DNA of 64,000 bases from Dicaeum eximium. Taxonomy: Eukaryota > Chordata > Aves > Passeriformes > Dicaeidae. Positions 29,301-41,300 of the stretch are shown piece by piece (position 1 is the first letter of the stretch; each line of letters opens with the position of its first letter). The position numbers and the translations under genes were made by a program. The notes beneath the pieces were generated by a model that searched no databases, was not told the origin of the DNA, and was given only the letters and a program-made list of their open reading frames with translations. The stretch lies in contig VWZP01010273.1 in the NCBI GenBank assembly GCA_013396995.1, positions 2,136,377 through 2,200,376 of the forward strand. The letters run 5' to 3'.

Positions 29301-32300
29301 CAGAGCTTCATCCAAGAGTGGAACAGAAGAGGAAAGCAAGAAAGATGGTGTGGAGAGTCTGTCTGGTGTTGAAAACTCTCCTTCAACCACTGCTGTCAGC
29401 CTTGGGTTTGCTGAACACAGCATTGAAGTATCTGAGCCAGAAAATGAGTCCAGGTATTTGGTGTGGTTTAGGAAGTGCTACTGAGCTGTAAATGAGACCT
29501 GTTCTTGCCAGCTGCTGATCTGCATGAGAGCGAACTGCAGCATAAACTCAAGAGCTGTTTACGCGCACGGCCTTGTTCAGAAGACATCTGATGTCTTCAG
29601 AGTACCTTAACATGTTTAGGATTGCGCAGAACGCCGCACAAAGGTCTTCCGAATGCCTACTCAAAGTTTCTGATGGGCAGTGAAGTTACTGGTATCTCAG
29701 AGGCTCAGCTATCATTCATGATTTTTCTGCTGCTTGAATTCCAGCAGCTTTGCTCTGCCTGCTTTTAGCACATTAGAAATTTGTTATTCAGCTTGCTGGC
29801 CTTACTGATCTTCAAAAAATGTTTTTTTCAAACAAATGGATTTACTTTCTTTTTGAAGATGGTGTACTGCTGTTCTCTGTTTCTGGCATTTTTCCAGACA
29901 AGAGTTATCTGGGTCATTAACACATTAACAGATCTTATATTTCTTTGGCTTTTCTTTAATTGCTTCTGTGGCTGAAGCAAGAATTTTTAGCCAATACTTT
30001 TAGCAAGCAATTCATTCAGCTAAGTTTGTGTGTTTATAAAACATTTGCAAACTGAGTTAGATGACTCCTTTTCTTACCTTTCATTTGACCTGAGAATGTT
30101 TTGTCTGTCTCACCCCTCCTCTCATTCTCATCACTAGTGAGGGAGAAGTCAAGTCAGGTACAGATGACTCTTGCAGGAGAATTCCATCACCTGTACCAGC
30201 TTCTGATGTCATCTCTGAGCAACAAACCCCATGGAGTTTGAGCAAACAGCAAGAAAGCACTAAGGAAGAATGTGACAGGAATTTACCAGATATTGAGAGA
30301 GATGATATGTTGGTTAGAAGGATGGGAACTTTTCTGAGGCGTACCACAAGCTCCATTCCCATAAATTGTCCTCCCCTGTCAGTAGCTCCTTATCTGCTGC
30401 AGCAGCAGCAAGAGGAGGCTGTAACTTGTGAAAAGGATTTGAAGACTCTGCAGGAAGGAGAAAGGTCAGAGAATAGAAGCAGATCCCTCTGAGCCTGGTT
30501 TGTGTGTGGTGTTAGCTTGGATCAGTCAGCAATGTTGTCCCATTCTTCACATGGGCTTTAAGGATGTGTTTTACTCAATCATCATGGCATGTGTTTTGTT
30601 TTGTAAAATTACTTACAAGAATGTATCCTATGAATATAAAACAGCCTGTTTTCTTTCATAATATTTAAGTACTTCAGTTGTTAATTGCTGCTCAGCATGA
30701 AAATAGTCTTTCATTTCTGGGGAGGATGTCTTTTGCAAACCATGGTGCTTTGTCTAGATTTTTATGCCAGCTTCCGGCTGAATAAGTTGTTGCATAGATT
30801 TGTGTGCAATTCCCAACTTCTAACAAATCACCTACGTAAGTGTGGGGTTCAGCGTAATTTCCTCTTACTCCTTGTGCTGTGGCTAAAGATGCCTAGTTTG
30901 CCTAGTTGTCCATCATTCTCAGCTTTGTTTTGAGTAACAGTATCTCACATTGCCTGAGCAGCCACTTGCTGTGCAAGTGAGCATTGTCATGGAACAGTGT
31001 CACTTATCTCTCTGAGCAGTACTGTCACACAAGAAGAGAGCCAAGAACAGCTTGAAATCCCTCAGCCGCAGAGCGATGAAACAGAAAACAAAATGAAATT
31101 TCCAGACCCTCAAAGAGATGACATGTTAGCCAGAAGAACTCGAGCTTTTCTTAAACAGCCTGGGCCCAGTGTTAAGCAGTTCCTTCCCATGCCGTTTTCA
31201 AAGCAGCAGAATAAGCAGGGCACAGCTACAGAACTTGAGAAGAATACCACAAGGTAAGAAAGTTGTGGTTTTCTCCATCCCTTTTAGCTAGACCTGTGTG
31301 CTGCTTGTCAAGATCTCTTTGTCTGGAAGATTTGCTGGTGGCCCAGTAGTGGTTATTTTCATGCTTGTCCTCAGCTCTCTGCTAATCCTTTCTGCTCAGT
31401 TGAAGGCAGTAGAAAGTTTCTGGTCCTTTTAGAAGAATCATGTGGAGACTCAGACCAGAGCTCTACCAGATGCAAAATTCTAACAATGTGTGGAAACAGA
31501 GCTATGTAGCAATTACATTTTCATTACATTTGCAGAGGTTTCTGGTTAAATATGAAGTAATCAGTACAAATGTTTCCAGCTAGAAATGGAGAGGCTGGAT
31601 GTAGTAGGTTAGGTGATTGTTTATGGCTTAACTAGTGACAGTGACTTCCTAACAGGAAATCTAGAGATCCTGAGATTCTTCCTGATAATTCTCAATGTCT
31701 TTCCAAGCACCTTTGTTCAAATGTTTGAGGCTGTGTCAGTGTTGAAGCTTTGGAACAGAGTTATCATTTGCTGGTTGAGCCACATGCAAGCAAGAGTGGA
31801 AAGGTTCTTACTCACCAGCCTCTTCAGAGTACTTGAGGAGAAAGATGCACCTGTACAGACATGGATGAAATACTAGCTTTTATCTCAGCCAGGAAAAAAC
31901 AAAGCTGCCATCTACCGTAGAATTCAACAGTGGCTTGGTGTTGGAAAGACTTAATACTTCACTTTTTAATCGTGTTCTGGACAGTTTCTTTTCTGACTTA
32001 AAAGAATGGTACAAGCATTTGACTTCTAAAATTATGGGTTTTGTTCCTGCCTCACTTAGCTTGTCCTCTGTCAGCTATTTGGGTTTGTAGGGGCTGGTTT
32101 TCTGTTAACTTGTAGTTATGCTTTTCATTATGTATGTGTGATTTTTGAAATGTTGCTTAATACATCCCTTTACACTACTGCCTTTGGCTCACTCAGGCCT
32201 GAAAAATATCCACAAGTCCACACTAGTAGCTCTGGAAAACCTGCAATAGAACCACCACAAGAACAGTGGCAAGGGCAGGAGGACAGTCTCCCACCTACAG

Positions 32301-35300
32301 GACAAGATGAGATTGTTAGTACTGCCCAAGTGGCTGAAGATGACAACAATGAAGTCCACCCTGGCCAAACATCTAAGCTTCAGGAGGTTCCTGAGGAAAA
32401 CAAAACAGAAGCACTTTCATCCAAGGATGAGCCTCTGCAAACGTGAGCTTTCTGGTGTGAATCACGCAGTTAACCCCCGTGTGCACACTTCAGAGTTCAG
32501 ATTGTGCATTGCCTGGTGTGTTTTCAGTCCAGACTAAAACACTGTATGTCAGTAATACACATTTTAGAAACAAAAATAATAGTTGTGTAATGCATTTGAT
32601 TTTGATTTTTTAAAAAATATTTAATTGAAAGCTGAGTGAATGGAATGTTTGATTACAGTATATATGTTGAATTGCAAGAAAAGTTTATGAAGAGAAGATG
32701 CTAAAATGGACTCTGCTTGTTGAGAGATGCTTATTCTGTTTCTCCCATTATTAATGTTGTAGTATTGACTTTTGCACATTATGCTCTTTTATGATAAATC
32801 CCATATATATATATGTGGTTTGCATAGCTCTAAAGAAGACTATAATTTTAGTGAATGCTGCTGGTTTGTATATTACCAGTAACTTTTTTCAGCTATACTT
32901 CCCTGCCCTGAGGGAAGAAAACCACAACCAACAAACAAAAAAACAACCAAAAATCAACCAACCAAAAAAGCCCCCCAAAAAATGCCACCCAAACCAAAAC
33001 AACAACAAAACAAACAAACAAAAAAGAAAACAAATGCAAAAACAACTAAAAACCCAACCAAACAAAAACCACAGAGAAATCCCTGAACACAAAAAAAACA
33101 AGACCTTCAAAAAGAAAAAGGAAGTTCTGTGGCTCACTTTCTGGCTATAGTATTTGTCTCTTTCATGCTTCAGTAACAGTGCTACTAAGCACTGCTGTGG
33201 AATGTCACTGTTGAATTTTGTCTCCATTCATTGCATGTATGGCACAATGTAAATGATAAGACATTGTCTATTTTCAATAACTATTTTCTACACACATTTA
33301 GGTATACTTCAGCAGATTTTTATAATGTGGGGCGTAAGTATGTGTTTAAGGAGGGATGGGTGGTGTTCTCATGTAGTTTGACTTCAGGATGATCAGGTAA
33401 GTCTTGTTTCATGAATATGTAATCTCTGAACAGTATGGTTTTATTTTGGTCTATTTACTAGTAGAAGTGACAGTTGTGCAAATTATATGGGTCCAGTTGC
33501 AATTACTACTTAATGTATTTATCCACAATCTAATTCTATATTTGGTCTTGTAGATTCGGCCCCAGAACTGCTGTGTCTGATGACGCAGAGTAAGTTGTCT
33601 TGTGCTCACAAGATTCTGTTTTAAACAACTTACACTGCATGCTTCCCCATCTTTCTACTAATTTAAAATGCAGTTGATGCATCATTATTATTTTGCAGTG
33701 TTTTGCAATTAAATTTTTCAGACAGCACTGAAAAATGAAATGCAATATGGCTTACATTGAAGTTAAAAATAATTTCTAGATGAAAGCCCATAAAAACTAA
33801 GCATAATACTAATGTCCAGCTGTTGCTAAAAGTATTTTTCCCTCTTCTTTTATTTTGTCTTGGATTTCTTCTGAATTTCCATTGCCTCTAATCAGCTACA
33901 GGTAAAGAGAGCTGGGTTGAAGAAAAAAAATTAAGTATGAGGAAGAACAGGAAGAAGTAAAGAAAGCCTAAAGCAAAATAATATCATTGTGATCTTCAGA
34001 ATAATTACCAGAAAGATACATCTTTAGCTGAGCCTTTATTGTCTTTTTAAAACTTTATATTCAATCCCTTCCAGGTTAGGTTTAATTTAATAATGTACTA
34101 AATTTCAATTTTTAAGCTCTTCAGCTCAATGCATCGCTTTTCATAGAAGGACTAGAAGTGACATTTATTACACTCAAAAATTTTAATTGTTCATGTATGC
34201 ATACAGAATTGAGTACAGAATAGTATGCAATGTCACTTGAAAAGCTCTGTGGAAGTATTAGCTGTTTAGAAGAGAAATAGTTGGGAACTACACACGAAAT
34301 AATATCCTTAATGTCCTTCTGTTCACAGAAATGCACATGACCTTCTCTGTCTCCCCGATTAAATCCCAAAATATAAACAGTATGGAGTGTTGTGGGGGAT
34401 TTATAATGAGTATACAGAGACTCACATGCAATTTTTCACCCTTTCCTCTAATGATAAAGCTTAGAATCATGGACTGAGTGTTCTTTACAAGTTCTGTAAT
34501 ACCTTTATGCTGAGCAAAGCCTCTGTTCTCGGACTATAAAGTAAACATGATCATTTTCAAGCAGCAGGAATCTGTCCAGTCAAATGAAGGGGTGAGATAA
34601 AAAGAGCAATATAACATAGAAGTGCTATACTTAGCAATGGGGATGTTCCAGCTATTTCACAAAGCCTGCTTATCTGATTGATTTTTTCACATGTGCATGT
34701 CTGTATTAAATGCAGTCATGAGAGAAGGGACATGGAGATGCCTTCAAAAAGGCGTTGCAATGGGCTTGGTGATATAATGTGAGTGTAGCAATGATCAGTA
34801 AATCATATTGCTTATTCCATACTGATTCTGATTTTGTTTTAAAAGGCAAAACAATTAATGTTCAAACCTCATTGTCATCCTTTCCAGATGTTCCACAGTT
34901 TACAGAGCAACTATTTTCCTATACCGTCTTTTAAGTTTCTATAAAAGACCATGTTTTCCCTTCTGAAGACAAAGTATTTATGAAGACTCTAATAAAACTT
35001 GGCTCTCAAGTAGGAAAAATAAACTGATCTGACATTTTAAATACTTTCTAAAAGTTTGTCAAGTCCCCATTGAAAACTGTAACTTGAATTCAGTCTTACA
35101 CTACATGCTCTTTATTCCAACAGCAAAACTAAGGACTCCTTTATTAGACTGTCAAAGTTCCCTTTGCTAGTTAGAGGAAAACTAGATACTGTCATCAGCC
35201 CTGGTCTGTCTCAGGGTCCAGAAAAGGTAATATTTAGTGTGTTGCTGCTGACCAGGCCCATTCCTATCTCCTGAAGAGAGAGAATTCTGGTGGTACCGTG

Positions 35301-38300
35301 ATAGTCCAATGTGAGTTTAGGCTCATAGCAAGCTGAGATTTTTGAGTATTTCTTTACTAGAGTCTGATTTTGAGCCAGTCTGTCCCTTTTTATGTTTTGT
35401 TGAAGTTTCTCAAGTCTTTGTATGACTGTAAAATGGTACATAATAAATGCCTTACAGAAGGATTGCTAACATGTTCTCATAAAAACTCACTCTCACTTTT
35501 AAAATAATTAATCTTAACATTGAACCTACCTCACCAGTCTGCCAAATATGGCTGATATTTAAGTTTTAAAAAAACAACAGCACTTGCCATCTCTTTAGGT
35601 TCTGTTATTTAGGAGTGTTCCAATCCAATCCTGAACAATGCAACTGTTAAACTACCCACAGAAAAATGCAAATTATTGTAACCCTCAGCACTCAATGTTT
35701 AAGGGGTGAAGCACAGTAATATGTTAACTTCACTGTTCATGCTTAAAGGCAATAGGATGTTCATTCTGTCCTTCATTTCTGAGTAAATATCTACTTAGCA
35801 GGATGGAATCTGTGCATGTCCTTTTCTACACACTGTCCAGACCTTTCAAGTTTTTCCTTGACAGTGGCATTCCCATCTTTGCTTGCCTGAATACAAATGC
35901 TGGCTCATAAATATATGCACAGTTTTCCATGACTATTCACTTTGATTACTGTGGACACAGTTGCCCACAATTTTATCTTCATTGGGTGCTTCTCCTGCTA
36001 TTGGCTCATATAAAGCTTCAGGTGATCATTTGAGGACTGCTGTGAAATCACTTCATGTGGAACTGCATGGCTTTCTTTCAATTTGTTTTTTTTTTTCGCT
36101 TTGAATGGCACAACTGAGGTCATGTTTTACTAATAATAAGTAGTAGAGGTGGAGTAGTAAGCATGTTATCTTTGTGTGAAGATCTTTAATAATATAAAGA
36201 GATGTATAACGTCAAACCATAACCTTTTTTTCCCCCTTTAACTATCCAGAGGTCAGAGACATAAATAGAAAAACCTTTTTTTTTTGTCCTGGACGTCATC
36301 TTTTCCTTGTTAGGTTAGCTGTATTAATAAGCTGGTGCTGGCAGCATTGGATTTCTTCAAGGCAGGGAGGGGAGGAAAGGGGAGGGGAGAAAGTACCATG
36401 CAGTTTGAACTGAGCATACTTCTCTGAGTTTGTAGCAATAGGATTTAGGTGTCCATGCTGCCCCTGGCTTACTTCTCAGGCCTTCTTTTACTCTGAAATG
36501 GAAACTTCTGTCTGTGGTGTTAATCAAAGTAATTTTGAAAACCCATTGGGCACAAATCTTCAGAAAGTAAAATGTTCTAAATGATAGAATGATTTTAATA
36601 AGAGCTATTGATGAAAGTGTGAAGTTAGTAGTGCTTCTTAGTGAGATACAAAGTTATGGTCGACTAACAAAATGGGAAGTTGAGGAGGATAATGCCTGAA
36701 GTATTGTGTGGGAGCCACAGGGATGCTAACAAGGCTGTCTTGGGGACTGCTGCTTTTGAGAGCTTTGTAACAGAGCAGGTGTCTGATTCTGCTGTAGCAC
36801 CCTCATGTGGCTTCAGCTCTTACAAGCTGAAGGAATATAAGCCTCTAAATAAGACTGGGCCTGTTGTTATTTTCCCTTTGTTTAGGAGTATGAGTATGTT
36901 TGACATGAGATGTGAAGAAGAAGCTGTGGCTCAGCCTCATAGCAAAGCTCGCCATGAGAAGCTGCAGAATATAAACAACCAGCTGAAAGAGGACGAGACC
37001 AGGTGGCAAGATGTGAGTATACAACATTGTCTGCAATGCTGCAGACATGAGGCCAGCCAGCTAGGCAAACACAGGACAACCTGCTAAATCTGCACTTGCT
37101 CTCAAGTGCTTAAAATAATCAGGAGAGTTTCTTTTTCCCTCAGTAGATTGTTCTATGCTAAAAGCATAGAAGTTCCTAATTTGATGTAAATCAAAGAATA
37201 CAAGATCTTCCAGTCCCTCTGCCTGTTCACCAGGTATTTTGCCTTTTTAAAAAATGTAAAGAAACTGTGATTAGGTAAAAAAAATGGAAGAACAATTTCT
37301 AACTGCTGACTTCTCTAACTTTTCTAATTAGTCAATGTCCAAAATGACAAAATAAATAGGTCAGCCTTCTCTTTAATAAATTTGCATAGATACAAAAAAA
37401 TGTTAATGTTTTCCATCTTGTCCAAGCAAAAAAAAAGCCACTTCATGTTAGCTACACCCTGCTTGGTTTACAAGGCCTTTCCAAACTCTCTTTCCCTGAT
37501 GTGTTTTGTTAAGCTGTCCAGGCATTTACCATTGCCTGCAGCAAATTAACAAGGATGGGAAAACATGATCTGCAGGTAAGTTAGTATAAGGAGTCTTAGT
37601 TTCAATTCTGTTAATTCCTAAAGACTGATTTTAAATGAGGAATTTGGGATATTTTTTAATTTAAAAAACAAACAAACAAACAAACAAAAAAACCACCAAA
37701 ACACAATCAAACACATCTCTTCAAATATGGTAGTTTCTTATTAGAAGGAAATCTGTGAAACACCTCAGAGAGGTTTTTGGTAGAAAATTCAAGGAGAAGT
37801 TTAAAACAAATTGTACATACAGCTAAGAAATGACTTTTTACAGTAGAATAATAAAGGACTTCAGCTTAAAGGCCTTTGTGTATGGGAAGTCATAATTTCC
37901 CAGCAGAGATAAGAATAAATCCAAAGGCATTCAAGAAGTTTGAGAAGTCTGCTGTTGAATTGAAAATCCTCTGAGCTAAAGTTTTTACATTTTCCAGGCT
38001 TTTAGCACCTTCTACTATGAACTAAAAATTCTGAAGAGGTACTGAAAATGCCTTTATTAGAATGTTCTTGATAATCTAAGGGCTTATAGAGACGTGTCAC
38101 GGTCTGATATTTTAGATGCCCATGCTATAAATTTGCTAACAATTAACAGTTTGATGGTTTTTAAAAATTATTGTTATTCCAAAGCATCAGAATTGGAAAA
38201 GATAAACTTGCCGGGTTTTTAATTATGAAAAGAGGAGGAGGGCTTATGTTAGAAAATTTGCTAATGAAAAACTAATTTCCAAATAATAGACAACAGTGGA

Positions 38301-41300
38301 AGTAGCTGAATAAAGAAATGCTTTGGTACTTCAATGAGAATAATTAGTAACTGAGGAAAATGATAGGCCTATGTTTCATGAAGGGAATTATAGACTGATA
38401 TATGTAGGTCATGTGAAGAAGTACTTTAATGAACATTCCATTAAGTGTAACATCAATAATTTGTGGCTTTAAGCTAAATTAAAAGTGCCAATGTTTTTCC
38501 CTGATTTTAATAAAATAAGTTATGCTTGCAGTACTTTCTGCTGTTTACCAATAAAAATGCAATTAAAATATTTGGGAAGCCATGTAATTAATGAAATAGC
38601 CTTTGAATTGAGTATGTGTTATATCTGGGTTTTATTAAAACCAAAATTTCTTAGAGTGCATGAAATATAATCTGTATACTAATCTCCTGATGTTGAAAAG
38701 TTAATGACAAATGTTCCCTTTCAGTTTCCTAGGAAGTTTTCTTTGCAGAAGTTATGCAGTGGTTACTTTTTACATGCAAAATTTTGTTCCTTTGCTAGTT
38801 GGCTGCAAAGAAATTTTACAGTTTAGAAAATTTCTTTACTGTAATACTTGTACTGTGAAAAAGATCTTGCTTTTATGTACTCCAGGATCTGTGAATTCAT
38901 GAAGGATGCAAGACATTACAGGGGCCCATAACAGGTACCTCCTGTGACTCTCTAGTTAGTGTCAGGCTAGTTTTTCAGAAAAGGCAGAGAACCAGATTCA
39001 GTCAATTTTCTGCACAATTTCAGGCAGGCAGATTCCAAAAAGACTGAGATTGTTTCTTCAACAAGGACATCTCTATATAGGGGGATACGGACCATAGGCT
39101 TTTTACTCTGTCATCTTTCACACCCGCCAGGTGTGAGCCATATCACTCCCTAATCTCTCTTGCTCACATCTGGATCCAAAATACTGCAGGATGGCCATGA
39201 TGAAGAATTTAAATTTGGATACTACACTGGATTTTTCTATCAAAAAACCCAACATCATGGGTCAACCATACTTGCATATAGCTGACTGATAGCATGGGCA
39301 AATTATGGAACTATAAGCTCTCCAAGGCAGACTATCAGTGCAGCTGTAGCTCATGGTGAAACAACATCCATTCTTCCCGTGAACTCCTGTTTTCCATATG
39401 TCTGATTATTAAAATTCTTCACCAAATATAATTTTTTTACTTAATCTTTCTGGGAAATTTGATTTTGTCCCTAGTGTTGGCCCAAGTGAAAATGAATGTC
39501 CTGACTGGTCCTTGTAGGCCAAATTTCCTGCCAAAAGTGAAGTAAGCTGTGAAGCTGTGAAATTCTTACTGTATCCTGCTGTCAGCAGAAAATTCAGGCA
39601 ACATCTTCATTTATGGCATGATCTCCTTTTGTCACTGAAATAAACAATTCTGCCTGCAGGTGATGGGAGCCTAGCCCACAGGCAAGGACAAGTATTGCAA
39701 CTGGCTGGTTGGGTTCATTGTTGCCTGCAGCCACTTTTTAGTTATTTGCAGTTCTGCATTCAGGTGCCTTCCTTCTCTCACAGGACCTGGCTCGGTGGAA
39801 GAGTCGTAGAAGGAGCGCTTCACAGGATTTGATTAAAAAGGAAGCTGAGAGAAAGAAAATGGAGAGGTTATTGGCTGGAGATGGAATGAGTGAGCGCAGG
39901 AAAAGCATCAAAACCTACCGAGAAATCGTGGAGGAGAAGTACGTTGTTTTACTGGAGTGCAGTGGCATGTCTGAAAATGCTGTGTGCTCCATAGGTGACA
40001 AGTAACTGTGGGCAGCCATGCCTGCAAGCCTGAGTGAGGGAGAGGGGAGGGTGCTGATGGAGCAGAGGAAATGAGTGTGATTTCCAGTGTTAACGTGATG
40101 GTTTCTCTTGTGTTGTCTTTCTTGCAGAGAGAGAAGGGAGCGGGAGCTTCATGAGGCATACAAGAATGCAAAGACACAGGAGGAGGCTGAGAGCATCCTC
40201 CAGCAGTACACTGAAAGATTCACTATCAGTGAAGCTGTCCTTGAGCGTTTGCAGATGCCAAAAATTCTGGAAAGAAGCCATTCAGTGGAACCAAATTCCC
40301 CACTGAAAGACCCAAATCCTCTGAGATATTTAAGGCAACAGTCACTTCCTGCTCCAAAATTCACTGCCACAATTGAAGCAACCATTGTTCCCACCACTGA
40401 ACTAGAGCCCAGCAGTTCAACAGGACGCACATCTCCCAGCAAAAGTGTCTCCAAGGCTGTGCCTATGCTGACACCCAAGCCTTACTCACAACCCAAAAAT
40501 ACACAGGAAGTTTTAAAGAACTTTAAGGTAGGATACATCATGTGGCCCAAAGTCAACCAGGAGAAAAAGAGATCTTGATTGAGCCATCTGAACATACAAA
40601 TGTTTAATGCAATTATGTTGTGGCAGCATTCTGATATTATAAAATGCAGCTTCATGATCTGTGCTGCCCGGTTTAGTGGTTTCTTCATGTTTACCAGTCT
40701 TCTTAGAATCTTGACCTCTTCTGACTGAAATATTTGCACTGGTCATTTTTCCTTAGGCTAAATTTGTTTGGGGAAAGAGGGAATTTTAGAAAAAAGCAAG
40801 GCATTTCCTCAGAAAGTTTTTAGAAAGGAGTATGTGGTCATGTTTTTTGTTTTTGAACAAAATGAAGGTGCAGGGAGTGTGGAGGCCCTGACTTTTGAAG
40901 CAAGACTTGAACTGACTTCTGTGTCAGGGGTCTGATTTTTGGTATACCCTAACAAGTGTGTCCCTACTCCTTCAGAGCCAAAAGCCAGCTTGCCCAAAGA
41001 TATGGTCTATCTTAAACATGCTTCTCACCAAGGATGAATGGGGAAAGCCACTTCACAGGCATAAAGAGAGGATTTAGGTTGTGCATGGAGGTTCAGTGAA
41101 ACAGGTTGGTACTGGGGTAGCAGAGTAACTGGAGATTGATGGTGAGAGAGGGAGAGTGGCTCCATTGGATCACAAGAACTGGGCAAAGATTATGGGAGTA
41201 AAAGAAGTAAGAGAACTTGGATGAAAGCAGGGCTGCTGGGAATGAGTCAGCTATGAGATTTGTGGGAGAAGAATGGGAGACAATATTCTGAAAGCAGAAT

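Noticed and set aside
32791..33227. Lys/Asn-rich (+) and Phe/Cys/Trp-rich (-) open frames
   Set aside because: Translation of an A/C-rich low-complexity tract.
40149..40478. 109-aa minus-strand open frame
   Set aside because: Exact antisense shadow of the well-supported LIMCH1 exon 40128-40527.
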